Shown here piece after piece: positions 17,852 to 25,891 of a DNA stretch of 64,000 nucleotides. The DNA is taken from assembly GCA_020636255.1 (NCBI GenBank), contig JACJYE010000004.1:310001-374000 (forward strand), read 5' to 3'. The stretch is from Lewinellaceae bacterium (GTDB taxonomy: Bacteria; Bacteroidota; Bacteroidia; Chitinophagales; Saprospiraceae). The stretch's first letter is position 1, and every line of letters begins with the position of its first letter. The notes under the pieces were generated by a model. The model ran no database searches, had not been told where the DNA came from, and worked only from the letters and a program-made list of their open reading frames with translations. A program made the position numbers and the translations under genes.

Positions 17852-18001
17852 GTAACTATCAGCATGCGGCCTAAAATGCTCTTGAAGCAAATTTTTGTAG
17901 GATTTTTCTTGTCTAACCCCTTCTCATTCCCCTTGAAAGGGGAAGGGCGGATTACAACATTTTGCTTCAGGCCGTAAATCACACTGATGCTGAATAGTTA
18001 C
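17852..18001. mobile_element. MITE copy 2: 150-bp element with terminal inverted repeats and 8-bp target duplication
   Basis: Second copy of the element at 9427-9578. It begins GTAACTATCAGCAT (one T fewer than copy 1) and ends ATGCTGAATAGTTAC with the same interior, including CCCCTTGAAAGGGG. It is flanked by TATCCTGG at 17844-17851 and 18002-18009, a clean 8-bp target duplication with a sequence unlike that of copy 1. Both copies are in the same orientation. It lies between the convergent beta-mannosidase gene and the unknown secreted protein gene. The 388-base gap there holds only this element and octamer repeats. Confidence 0.88.
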
Positions 18002-18016
18002 TATCCTGGATTAAAA

Positions 18017-18040
18017 ACAATGAGACAATGAGACAATGAG
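18017..18040. repeat. Tandem octamer, three perfect units of ACAATGAG
   Basis: Three exact copies of ACAATGAG lie 7 bp beyond the right target duplication of MITE copy 2. The array is too short for a CRISPR and may be a replication-slippage product. Confidence 0.7.
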
Positions 18041-18167
18041 TCCATGGAGCTACCCTGCCAAACAAGGGGATAGTTCAATCAAGTGTGTCGCTGCAGTCGC
18101 AATCCTTTGATATCCAGGCCAACTTTAAACGTGAAACCTGCAACTTTGAACAGTCCCCAAACAAGCT

Positions 18168-19037
18168 CTAAAGCTTCCTTCGCCGGGCCTGCTGGCGGAA
18201 GAACACCGTTTTTTCGGAGCCCACCCACACCTGATCGGGCGTAATAAAATCTATGGATTCGTACTGGGTGGGAGCGATGCAGTGGGGTACTCTGTACCGT
18301 TTTACCGCCCCTTTCAGGAAATCCGTTTCCGGGAACCCTTGGAACAGATATATGCTCGTACGGGTAAGCGGTATAATGCCCAGCAGCGGTTTGAACCAAT
18401 AAGACAACAGGGCCACCGACTTGCCGTCGGAGCTGATAGCGGCGCCGGTTACGACGCGTTTTTTAAGCAAAATGCTATCCCGCAACGCAGCGGTATATTG
18501 TCCTGGGTTAGCAGGCAGGGTGTAGTGTTTGGAAAAATAGTTGCCTTGTTGCAGGCGGTTCTTGGAGAAAAGGTGCAGGGTGTCGGCATACCAGAAAAAG
18601 CCTTCCATGTCAAAATTACACTGTTCGGGTGGCGGGGGAAAAGCATGCTGGTCGGGATACTGGAACCGAATGGAATCCAGCCTGCGGCTGGCCGGGTTAA
18701 AGATGTAGATACAGAGGCCCATCCTCCTGTTGCCGTTATTGCCAAAATCACCGACGTACAGGTTCCCTTTGTCGTCGGCAGCCAGGCTCTCCCAATCGCG
18801 GTTGGCCGCTCCAGGCAACGGCAACCTGTATTTCAGCCTGCCCCTGTTATCCGTCAGGAAAAGCTCAGCGGTATTTCCGCTGTCGTTGAGCCACCACATA
18901 CTGTCGGGGCCTATATAACACAGGCCCGACGCCTCGTGCAGCACATCGGGCAGGATGATCTTTTTTTTCTGGCGGCCCTGGCCAAAAGCACAGAAAAGCA
19001 CGCAGCTCAACAGCAGGACGAAAGGGATTCGAAGCAT
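18168..19037 (-). CDS. Exported beta-propeller-like protein of unknown function
   Basis: The 289-residue protein starts at ATG 19037 with a signal peptide (MLRIPFVLLLSCVLFCAFGQ) and should be periplasmic or exported. The body has repeated propeller-like strands: EASGLCYIGPDSMWWLNDSG, NRDWESLAADDKGNLYVGDFGNN and DMEGFFWYADTLHLFSKNR. The pattern of DWE and EG residues resembles the SdiA-regulated / esterase-like phytase-type propellers known from gammaproteobacterial and Bacteroidota genomes, but I am not certain. No catalytic residues can be assigned. The frame extends upstream to 19304 without family-like sequence. It converges on the beta-mannosidase gene. Confidence 0.6.
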   Translation of the reverse strand: MLRIPFVLLLSCVLFCAFGQGRQKKKIILPDVLHEASGLCYIGPDSMWWLNDSGNTAELFLTDNRGRLKYRLPLPGAANRDWESLAADDKGNLYVGDFGNNGNRRMGLCIYIFNPASRRLDSIRFQYPDQHAFPPPPEQCNFDMEGFFWYADTLHLFSKNRLQQGNYFSKHYTLPANPGQYTAALRDSILLKKRVVTGAAISSDGKSVALLSYWFKPLLGIIPLTRTSIYLFQGFPETDFLKGAVKRYRVPHCIAPTQYESIDFITPDQVWVGSEKTVFFRQQARRRKL

Positions 19038-19108
19038 TTTTTTTTGTAAAGATAAGAAAGGGTAAAGTATACCTGTAAAGGAACCGGAGTGGACGTGGAC
19101 GTTGCCCT

Positions 19109-19184
19109 CAAATTTATTTGAAAGGCAAAAAATGCAAGCTTTGGATCCTATGTAACTCAAATTTTTACGGCGCAAATAAATTTG
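19109..19184. repeat. AT-rich inverted repeat CAAATTTATTTG / CAAATAAATTTG
   Basis: CAAATTTATTTG at 19109-19120 is the exact reverse complement of CAAATAAATTTG at 19173-19184. The arms lie in the gap upstream of the ilv leader and of the divergent secreted-protein gene. This could be a regulator site or a stem; no clear promoter was seen between the arms and the leader peptide. Confidence 0.4.
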
Positions 19185-19325
19185 CCCGTCACGAGTCATC
19201 GCAGATTCGATTGTCTTTTCCCTACCCCCTCCGGGGTATTTTACTGCATCAGCTGCTAAAAAAGCGAGGCAAAAGGTTGCAAATACCGGGCGAAACCAGC
19301 ACATTGCCCAAACAAAACGTGCATC

Positions 19326-19415
19326 ATGCTATCCTTCAATAGCAATATCAACGTGGCCATTACCATTACTGTAGTCGTGATCAAGACCCCACCGCTACCG
19401 GGAACATGGCAATGA
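19326..19415 (+). CDS. ilvL: Branched-chain amino acid operon leader peptide (Ile/Val/Thr-rich)
   Basis: A 29-codon frame from ATG 19326 to TGA 19413 encodes MLSFNSNINVAITITVVVIK followed by TPPLPGTWQ. Nine of its codons are Ile or Val, in the run N-I-N-V-A-I-T-I-T-V-V-V-I. A strong terminator hairpin starts 23 bp downstream and ilvD follows. This is the layout of coding attenuators of ilv operons, in which low charging of tRNA-Ile or tRNA-Val stalls the ribosome and prevents termination. The two Thr codons lie within the run and may be incidental. Too short for standard gene callers. Confidence 0.86.
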   Translation: MLSFNSNINVAITITVVVIKTPPLPGTWQ

Positions 19416-19454
19416 GCCGCAATGATGCGTGCACCAGAAAAAAGCCGTTCTCCC
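19400..19454 (+). promoter_or_regulatory. ilv leader candidate antiterminator pairing
   Basis: By eye: GGGAACAUGGC (19400-19410) can pair with GCCGUUCUCCC (19444-19454), which lies in the 5' arm and loop of the terminator (GGGA/UCCC plus AUGGC/GCCGU around a 2x2 internal loop). The same segment can pair upstream through AUGGC with GCCAU (19356-19360). A ribosome stalled on the Ile/Val run (up to 19382) leaves 19400-19410 free; one at the stop codon covers it. Folding was not computed. Confidence 0.55.
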
Positions 19455-19469
19455 GGGAACGGCTTTTTT
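19438..19469 (+). terminator. ilv attenuator: intrinsic terminator
   Basis: AAAAAAGCCGTTC (19438-19450) and GAACGGCTTTTTT (19457-19469) form a perfect 13-bp stem with a 6-base loop, ending in a run of T. It lies between the leader peptide and ilvD, about 195 bp before the ilvD start. Confidence 0.9.
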
Positions 19470-19589
19470 CGTTGGCGGTGGCCCGAACGCGGAGCCTGCA
19501 TCGTAAGATACGCAGTTACAAAAACCTAATAACCAATTAATTATATAAAAAAACACCAAGCTAACGGCCGTAACAATAATTATTTTTCA

Positions 19590-19621
19590 TTCGCAAATGG
19601 CCACGGCCAGGATTACTTTTG
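19590..19621 (+). promoter_or_regulatory. Possible internal promoter of ilvD, downstream of the attenuator
   Basis: TACTTTTG at 19614-19621 is a full match to the Bacteroidota -7 element TAnnTTTG. TTCG at 19590-19593, 20 bases upstream, is a weak -33. If active it would give an attenuator-independent level of ilvDBN transcript. Confidence 0.3.
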
Positions 19622-19663
19622 GGCTCTTTAGTAGTTCTCAACCCTTTTGGAAAGGCAATACCT

Positions 19664-21343
19664 ATGGAGGAACTGAACAAATACAGTAAAAGGATTACTC
19701 AGGATGACACGCTTCCAGGCGCACAGGCCATGTTATACGGCGTAGGGCTGACAGATGAAGACATGAAAAAGGCGCAGGTGGGCATCGTCAGCACCGGCTG
19801 GGAAGGCAACACCTGCAATATGCACCTCAACGGGCTGGCCAGCCAGGTCAAACAAGGCGTCGAGGATGCAGGCCTCATCGGGCTCATCTTCCACACCATT
19901 GGCGTGAGCGACGGCATGTCGATGGGCACCAGCGGCATGCGCTTTTCGCTCCCTTCGCGCGACATTATCGCAGATTCCATAGAAACCGTCGTTTCCGCAC
20001 AGTGGTACGACGCGCTGGCGGCCGTAGTAGGTTGTGACAAGAACATGCCCGGCGCTATGATGGCCATCGGGCGCCTCAACAGGCCCGCTATCCTGGTTTA
20101 TGGCGGGACCATCAGCCCGGGCTCTTACCATGGAAAGGCCCTGGATATCGTTTCCGCTTTTGAAGCATTGGGGCAACGCATTGCCGGCAAGATCGAGGAC
20201 GAAGACTTCCGCAGTATCGTCAAGCGCTCCTGCCCCGGGCCCGGCGCCTGCGGCGGCATGTATACGGCCAACACCATGGCCTCGGCCATAGAAGCTATGG
20301 GCATGAGCCTGCCTTATAACTCTTCTTATCCCGCTAACCTGCCGGAAAAAGTTACGGACACCATGCGGGTTGGCGCTGCCCTTCGCAACCTGATGGAGAA
20401 AGGCATCCGCCCAAGGGATATCATGGCCCGCGAGGCCTTTGAAAACGCCCTGACGGTAGTGACCGTGCTCGGTGGCTCCACCAATGCTGTCCTGCACCTG
20501 GTGGCCATCGCCAAATCGGTGGGCGTGCCGCTCACTATTGATGACTTTCAGCGCATCAGCGACAAAACGCCGTTCCTGGCCGACCTCAAGCCGAGTGGCC
20601 GTTATGTCATGGAAGACCTGTACCAGGTGGGTGGCGTGCCGGCCGTTATGAAAATGCTGCTCGAAGCCGGTTACCTGCATGGGCATTGTCTGACCGTTAC
20701 CGGAAAAACAATAGCTGAAAACCTCGCAGAGGTGGCGCCGCTTATTGAAGGGCAGGATGTCATAAGGCCTTTCAGCAACCCCATCAAAGCGACGGGCCAT
20801 ATCCAGATCCTCTACGGCAACCTGGCCGAGCAGGGCGCGGTGGCCAAGATCACCGGAAAGGAAGGCGAGCGCTTCACCGGAAAGGCCAGGGTTTTCGACG
20901 GTGAAGATGCCGCCAACGAAGCTATCAGCAATAAGCTCCTTCAGGCTGGCGACGTGGCCGTGATCCGGTACTGCGGCCCCAAAGGAGCCCCGGGCATGCC
21001 GGAAATGCTGAAGCCTACTTCCGCCCTGATGGGTGAAGGTTTGGGCGATAAGGTAGCGCTGATCACCGATGGGCGCTTCTCGGGCGGGACCCATGGCTTT
21101 GTCGTAGGGCATATCACACCCGAGGCCCAGGACGGCGGCCTGATCGGCCTGTTGAAGGACGGTGACGAAATCACCATTGATGCAGCCAATAACCTGCTCG
21201 AAGCCCACATCACGGATGAAGAGGCCGCGGCGCGCAGGCAGGCGTGGAGCAAACCACCGCTCAGGGCTGAGAACGGGCTGCTGTTCAAATATGCGCGCAC
21301 AGTGTCTTCAGCCAGCGAGGGCTGCGTAACAGATGAGTTTTAA
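19664..21343 (+). CDS. ilvD: Dihydroxy-acid dehydratase
   Basis: IlvD dehydrates dihydroxy-isovalerate and dihydroxy-methylvalerate in valine and isoleucine synthesis. The protein has 559 residues from the ATG at 19664 (MEELNKYSKRIT), preceded by GGAGG-poor but A-rich sequence. Iron-sulfur ligands are visible in EGNTCNMHL, VVGCDKNMPG and RSCPGPGACGGMYTANTM. This three-Cys pattern fits the oxygen-tolerant [2Fe-2S] type better than the E. coli [4Fe-4S] type (inference). The active-site region GRFSGGTHGFVVGHITPEA is intact. An upstream TTG at 19619 was rejected as a start. It overlaps the possible first ilvB ATG by 11 bases. Confidence 0.95.
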   Translation: MEELNKYSKRITQDDTLPGAQAMLYGVGLTDEDMKKAQVGIVSTGWEGNTCNMHLNGLASQVKQGVEDAGLIGLIFHTIGVSDGMSMGTSGMRFSLPSRDIIADSIETVVSAQWYDALAAVVGCDKNMPGAMMAIGRLNRPAILVYGGTISPGSYHGKALDIVSAFEALGQRIAGKIEDEDFRSIVKRSCPGPGACGGMYTANTMASAIEAMGMSLPYNSSYPANLPEKVTDTMRVGAALRNLMEKGIRPRDIMAREAFENALTVVTVLGGSTNAVLHLVAIAKSVGVPLTIDDFQRISDKTPFLADLKPSGRYVMEDLYQVGGVPAVMKMLLEAGYLHGHCLTVTGKTIAENLAEVAPLIEGQDVIRPFSNPIKATGHIQILYGNLAEQGAVAKITGKEGERFTGKARVFDGEDAANEAISNKLLQAGDVAVIRYCGPKGAPGMPEMLKPTSALMGEGLGDKVALITDGRFSGGTHGFVVGHITPEAQDGGLIGLLKDGDEITIDAANNLLEAHITDEEAAARRQAWSKPPLRAENGLLFKYARTVSSASEGCVTDEF

Positions 21344-23132
21344 TTCGGGAACAGAGCAGAGCCTGATCCATAAAAAAGATTGCATGATGAAAGAGCATAT
21401 CCAGCAGCCCACCCCGGCTGCCCCAGCGACGAAAAAGATGGAACGCATGACCGGAGCAGAAGCCGTGCTGCGTTGCCTGCTCGAAGAACAGGTAGATACG
21501 ATCTTCGGTTATCCCGGAGGCGCCATCATGCCGGTATATGATGCGCTTTACCACTACCAGGATAAACTTCGGCACATCTTGCCCCGACACGAACAGGGCG
21601 CCATCCACGCCGCCGAAGGTTATGCGCGGGTGACGCGCAAAACAGGCGTATGCATGGCCACCTCGGGCCCCGGGGCCACCAACCTGATCACGGGCCTCAG
21701 TGATGCTATCCTGGACTCCACGCCGCTGGTCTGTATCACCGGGCAGGTAGCCTATCACCTGCTGGGGTCCGATGCCTTCCAGGAGACCGACGTGATCAAC
21801 TGCACCATGCCGGTCACGAAATGGAACTACCAGGTCACCAGGGCGGAAGAGATCCCCGAAGTTTTTGCCAAGGCCTTTTATATCGCCAACTCCGGCAGGC
21901 CAGGGCCGGTAGTGGTAGACATCACCAAAAATGCACAACTGGAAGAGCTGGATTTCGACTACCATCCCCGGCCGGCCATACGCAGTTACCATCCCATGCC
22001 CAAGCCGGACCCGGAATTGCTGGTGGAAGCCGCCGCCCTGATCAACCAGGCCAGGCGCCCCCTGATCCTGGCGGGCCACGGCATCCAGATCGCGCATGCC
22101 CAGGAGGATTTCCGCCTCTTCGTCGAAAAAACCGGCATACCGCTGGCCTGCACCATTCATGGCCTGTCAACCATCCCCTCCAACCACCCCCTGCACATGG
22201 GGATGCTCGGCATGCACGGCAACTACGCCCCCAACATCCTGCAGAATCAATGCGATGTCCTCATCGCCATCGGCATGCGCTTCGACGACCGCGTTACGGG
22301 AGACCTCAGCCGATACGCCAAACAGGCAAAGGTCATCCATATCGAGATCGATGCTTCCGAGATCAACAAGAACGTTTACGCACACGTCCCTATCCATTCG
22401 GATGCGAAAGCAGCCTTGCAACGCCTGCTGCCTATGGTGCAGGAAAAGGCCTACCCGCAATGGGTTGGCGAATTTAAAAAGCTCCACGCCAAAGAAGTTG
22501 AAAAGGTTATCTCCCGTGACCTGAACCCTTCGCCACAAGGGCATATCAAGATGGGTATGGCGGTGCGTGAAGTTTCGAACCAAACCAACGGCCTGGCTAT
22601 TGTAGCTACCGATGTAGGCCAACACCAGATGGCGGCGGCCCGCTACTACGAATACCTGAGCACCAACCAGTGGGTCTCCTCAGGTGGCGCCGGAACCATG
22701 GGCTACGGCCTGCCGGCAGCCTTCGGCGCCAAGCTCGCACAGCCCGGCCGCGATGTGGTCGCATTTGTCGGCGACGGCGGTTTCCAGATGACGCTCCAGG
22801 AGCTGGGCATGTGCTCTCAATGGAAAGTAGGCGTCAAGATCGTTTTACTCGACAACAACTACCTGGGCATGGTGCGCCAATGGCAGCAGTTGTTCTTCGA
22901 CCGCCGCTACTCTTCCGTAGCGCTCACCAACCCGGATTTCATCAAGATCGCCGAAGGGTTCGGCGTGCCGGGCCGCACTATCGACAAGCCGGAGGATCTT
23001 TCCGGAGCTGTAGCTGAAATGCTGGCCCATGACGGCCCCTATTTGCTGCACGTTCGCGTGGAGATGGAAGAGAATATCTTCCCCATGGTGCCTTCCGGAT
23101 GTGCCGTGGATGAGGTAGTCTTGGAGAAATGA
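21333..23132 (+). CDS. ilvB: Acetolactate synthase, large catalytic subunit
   Basis: This TPP- and FAD-dependent enzyme makes acetolactate or acetohydroxybutyrate, the first common step of branched-chain amino acid synthesis. The frame encodes 599 residues. The catalytic Glu is in RHEQGAIHAAEGYAR, and the TPP/Mg motif is GDGGFQMTLQELGM with LLDNNYLGMVRQWQ. Three domains of normal size are present. The family-like sequence starts at MTGAEAVLRCLLEEQ. The first ATG (21333) overlaps ilvD, and ATGs at 21384 and 21387 are equally good starts that would remove 17 or 18 residues. It is followed by its regulatory subunit. Confidence 0.95.
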   Translation: MSFNSGTEQSLIHKKDCMMKEHIQQPTPAAPATKKMERMTGAEAVLRCLLEEQVDTIFGYPGGAIMPVYDALYHYQDKLRHILPRHEQGAIHAAEGYARVTRKTGVCMATSGPGATNLITGLSDAILDSTPLVCITGQVAYHLLGSDAFQETDVINCTMPVTKWNYQVTRAEEIPEVFAKAFYIANSGRPGPVVVDITKNAQLEELDFDYHPRPAIRSYHPMPKPDPELLVEAAALINQARRPLILAGHGIQIAHAQEDFRLFVEKTGIPLACTIHGLSTIPSNHPLHMGMLGMHGNYAPNILQNQCDVLIAIGMRFDDRVTGDLSRYAKQAKVIHIEIDASEINKNVYAHVPIHSDAKAALQRLLPMVQEKAYPQWVGEFKKLHAKEVEKVISRDLNPSPQGHIKMGMAVREVSNQTNGLAIVATDVGQHQMAAARYYEYLSTNQWVSSGGAGTMGYGLPAAFGAKLAQPGRDVVAFVGDGGFQMTLQELGMCSQWKVGVKIVLLDNNYLGMVRQWQQLFFDRRYSSVALTNPDFIKIAEGFGVPGRTIDKPEDLSGAVAEMLAHDGPYLLHVRVEMEENIFPMVPSGCAVDEVVLEK

Positions 23133-23183
23133 GGCAAACAGGGTTAAGCCCTTTTCCGTAATCAGGGATTCAATATCAGAGAC

Positions 23184-23723
23184 ATGTCAGAAAAAAAATA
23201 TTATACCATAACCGTCTTCACGGAGAACCAGTCGGGGCTATTGTCAAGGGTCGTATCGGTGTTCAGCCGGCGGCATATCAATGTCGAGAGCCTGACGACC
23301 AGCCGGTCATCTATTCCGGGCATTCACCGCTTTACCATCGTTGCGCACGTTACACATGAGATGGTTCAGAAGCTCGTAGCCCAGTTGGAGCGCCAGGTGG
23401 ATGTGCTCAAGGCTTTCTTTTACGAGCCCGACGAGATCGTTTACCAGGAAGTGGCCTTGTACAAGGTGCCTACGCACATTTTTTCGAACAGCGACAATGT
23501 AGAGCAGCTCATCCGCTCGCACAATGCCCGCATCCTGCTGATCGAGCCCGAATTCATCGTGATCGAAAAAACGGGGCATGAACAAGAGACCGAGGCGCTG
23601 TTCAAAGAGCTGGAAAAGATCGGCATCTACGAGTTCGTCCGCTCTGGGCGGGTCGCCATCGTAAAACCCATGGAGCGGCTGAACAAGTATCTGAAGTCGC
23701 TGGAAGTAGAGATGGAGGAATAA
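23184..23723 (+). CDS. ilvN: Acetolactate synthase, small regulatory subunit
   Basis: The 179-residue protein has an N-terminal ACT domain (KYYTITVFTENQSGLLSRVV, then FSRRHINVESLTTSRS), which binds the valine feedback inhibitor and activates the large subunit. The C-terminal ALS small-subunit domain follows (about 85-165, with ARILLIEPEFIVIEKTG). It lies 51 bp after ilvB. No ilvC, leu or ilvA gene follows, so the operon visible here stops after three genes. The next gene on the strand belongs to the EAD module and is 63 bp away. Confidence 0.94.
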   Translation: MSEKKYYTITVFTENQSGLLSRVVSVFSRRHINVESLTTSRSSIPGIHRFTIVAHVTHEMVQKLVAQLERQVDVLKAFFYEPDEIVYQEVALYKVPTHIFSNSDNVEQLIRSHNARILLIEPEFIVIEKTGHEQETEALFKELEKIGIYEFVRSGRVAIVKPMERLNKYLKSLEVEMEE

Positions 23724-23786
23724 GCCGGGCGATGGGCCAGTCTGGTTATCCTTTGTTATATTTACGGCAAAACCAAAACCTGGCCT

Positions 23787-24713
23787 ATGAACCGGGATGT
23801 TTTGCACCAATTGATCGAAAAAGGAGCATTCGAAGAAGCCATGACGCAGCTAATGGATATCCATAGCGGCTCGGGCATCGAAAAAGAAGTGCGGCTGCTG
23901 CGGGCCCGGTACCGCGAAGCACAGCGGCAACGCGACCAGGGCGTGATGAGCTGGGAACAATTCAACCTGGAACAAAACCGCCTGATCAAGGCACTATTGG
24001 GGCTTGCCGATATGGATAACACGGCTTCGCCCAAAGGCCGAAAAAAGTGGCCTTTCGCCCTAGCTGCTTTTATCGTTCTACTGGCAGTGGCCAGCATGCT
24101 GTTTTTCCGGCAGGGCAGCGAAAAGCCCAACCCAGGAGCTACTCTTGAACAGGCAGCTTCTGCCGCGCCCCCTCCTGTCACACCTGCCGATATTGTAAAA
24201 ACGGCCAAAGCAGGCCTCGCGGGCCAGCATTTTCAGTTTACGCTCACTGGTATCGCATTTCTCATCGACCGCAATTATCAGTCCTTTATCGCCCGCCTCA
24301 CCCGGCGCTTCACCTGGAAGGCCAGTTTCCCCTGCCGCCTCGACGGCAGCGACATCCAGGTTTCCTACGACAGCCTGGGCCACAAGCTGCTGGCCACTGC
24401 CGGCCCTGCGTATATGGAGCCCAACTTCTTCGTCTACGACAAGGCCAGCAATACGCGTGTCAACGTGGCCTGGATCGAAGAATCATCGATGGACGGCGAG
24501 TTCTGGAGCAACATCAACGGTACGACCATAGAGCTTGCCAATGGCCGCCTGCGCAACGATGGCAACATCCGCCTGGCACTAAAGGTACAGGCCACAGATC
24601 TGGTCGAAACGGCTATCCGGAAATCCCTTGAAGGGTTGAACGTGGATTCGCTGGCTATCGAAGTCACTATTCCGAATGTCAGGTTGTTCGATGGGAGTAA
24701 TGCGGGCTTGTAG
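23787..24713 (+). CDS. Membrane-tethered effector-associated domain (EAD11-like) protein
   Basis: The 308-residue protein has three parts. Residues about 4-75 are an EAD11-like helical adaptor: LIEKGAFEEAMTQL, then a YREAQRQRDQGVMSWEQFNLEQNR-type helix pair and IKALLGL. A Lys/Arg-rich KGRKK leads into a single membrane helix at about 89-107, predicting the EAD in the cytoplasm and the C-terminal 200 residues in the periplasm. The C-terminal domain is unrecognised; it has beta-rich stretches such as FTWKASFPCRLDGSDIQVSY and recalls DUF4230 only faintly. It converges on the caspase gene with 4 bp between stops. It could be an EAD docking or sensor partner of the caspase and SIR2-like proteins (inference). 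Confidence 0.65.
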   Translation: MNRDVLHQLIEKGAFEEAMTQLMDIHSGSGIEKEVRLLRARYREAQRQRDQGVMSWEQFNLEQNRLIKALLGLADMDNTASPKGRKKWPFALAAFIVLLAVASMLFFRQGSEKPNPGATLEQAASAAPPPVTPADIVKTAKAGLAGQHFQFTLTGIAFLIDRNYQSFIARLTRRFTWKASFPCRLDGSDIQVSYDSLGHKLLATAGPAYMEPNFFVYDKASNTRVNVAWIEESSMDGEFWSNINGTTIELANGRLRNDGNIRLALKVQATDLVETAIRKSLEGLNVDSLAIEVTIPNVRLFDGSNAGL

Positions 24714-24717
24714 GGGT

Positions 24718-25884
24718 TTAACCCCAATCCCGCTCCTTCAGCATCCGCACCGCCATCAGCAGGTTGCTGCTCACCTGCCGAAGGCCAAAGTCCAGGTTGT
24801 CTGCTTTCTCCAAGCCGGCTGCAGCGCGCTTCATGAGCCGGTTGTACTGAGCCTCCTGCAAGATAAAAGTGTCTCTTACCGACGCTCCCTGCCGGAGCCG
24901 TGGCTTCACAGCAGCGAAGAAGGCCTCCAGCTCACCCCGGGCCAGCAGCTCGCTGAGGGATGCCTTTGCCTGCTCCAAAGGCATCCCTTCAAGCGTAGCG
25001 GGTGCGGCGGGCGCGGGCCCAGCCGCTTCTCCCCGGGAAGGTTTCACCTGCTCAGCAGGGGCCAACGGCGCCAGCTCAGCAGGAGCGGCCTCTTTTCTGA
25101 TGAAAAAGAATTCTCCGTTCTGGTGGCCGGCATTTTGCAGCGGCTCGCAGCGGGGCGTCTGAACGGCGTTGTATACTATGGCCTTGCGCGCTTCATTCCA
25201 CAGCGAAGTTACACTGAGATATGCGCCCCGCTGATAGCGCAATTGCGCCAGTATCGCCTGCGCAAAAGGGCTGTTGTGCCCGGGCTCGCCGTCCGCTACG
25301 GGTTCTACCTGGCCTGAGGTGAACAACCAGCGCGAAGGCAGATGAAAATAGCGCATCTCCCCAGTATCCATCGCGCGCTGGGCGAACAGGCTCGCAGAAA
25401 AACAGGCATCGACGATGCCGAATACGTGGCGGGCCCGGCTCGTACGGAAAGTGGCCACCACCTCGGCATTGTTCAGGTAAGTGCTCTTGCGGCCGGCAGC
25501 CGCATCGGCAGGCAGCCAGTAACCGAGGCCGTTCTCTGCGTCGTGCCAGCCATGCCCTGCGAAATAAAAAACGAAACTGTCTATATCCTGAAGCTGCCGC
25601 TTGATGTTGGAAAAGGCATCCAGAATGGCATCCTGTGTCGCATCGGCATTGAAAAGCGTGGTAGTATGCTGTTTTTCAAACCGATAGCCGCCCCATAGGG
25701 TATCCCGAAAATCAGTGGCATCTTTTACCGCATTGTGTAAAACAGGTATGCCATTGCCATAAGTGTCGATCGCGATAACTAACAGGTAGTTGATGCCTTC
25801 CTCCACGAAACCTTCACCTGCGGATAACCGCCCTACGCCTCTGGGCGTGTTGCCTTCTTCCGGTGATTGCTTGTCCGTATCCAT
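24718..25884 (-). CDS. Caspase-family (C14) protease with C-terminal effector-associated domain
   Basis: The protein has 388 residues from the ATG at 25884. The caspase fold covers about 31-262. Catalytic His111 is in FYFAGHGWHD and catalytic Cys161 in FGIVDACFSASLF, so the dyad is intact. A Pro/Ala-rich linker (265-300) leads to an EAD-type helical domain at 303-385 (LSELLARGELEAFFAAV ... QEAQYNRLMKRAAAGLEK). Bacterial caspases with adaptor domains are usually death effectors activated by proximity. It is the last gene of the SIR2-nSTAND-WD40-caspase operon, 7 bp after the WD40 gene. A start at 25920 would overlap that gene. The substrate is unknown. Confidence 0.88.
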   Translation of the reverse strand: MDTDKQSPEEGNTPRGVGRLSAGEGFVEEGINYLLVIAIDTYGNGIPVLHNAVKDATDFRDTLWGGYRFEKQHTTTLFNADATQDAILDAFSNIKRQLQDIDSFVFYFAGHGWHDAENGLGYWLPADAAAGRKSTYLNNAEVVATFRTSRARHVFGIVDACFSASLFAQRAMDTGEMRYFHLPSRWLFTSGQVEPVADGEPGHNSPFAQAILAQLRYQRGAYLSVTSLWNEARKAIVYNAVQTPRCEPLQNAGHQNGEFFFIRKEAAPAELAPLAPAEQVKPSRGEAAGPAPAAPATLEGMPLEQAKASLSELLARGELEAFFAAVKPRLRQGASVRDTFILQEAQYNRLMKRAAAGLEKADNLDFGLRQVSSNLLMAVRMLKERDWG

Positions 25885-25891
25885 CTGCTCG

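Noticed and set aside
17817..18040. Short repeats that might be a CRISPR array
   Set aside because: Units are 8 bp, directly adjacent without spacers, only three copies each, and no cas genes are in the window.
19733..21208. A 491-codon open frame antisense to ilvD
   Set aside because: It mirrors ilvD codons, has no recognisable motif, and ilvD carries all its cluster and active-site residues.
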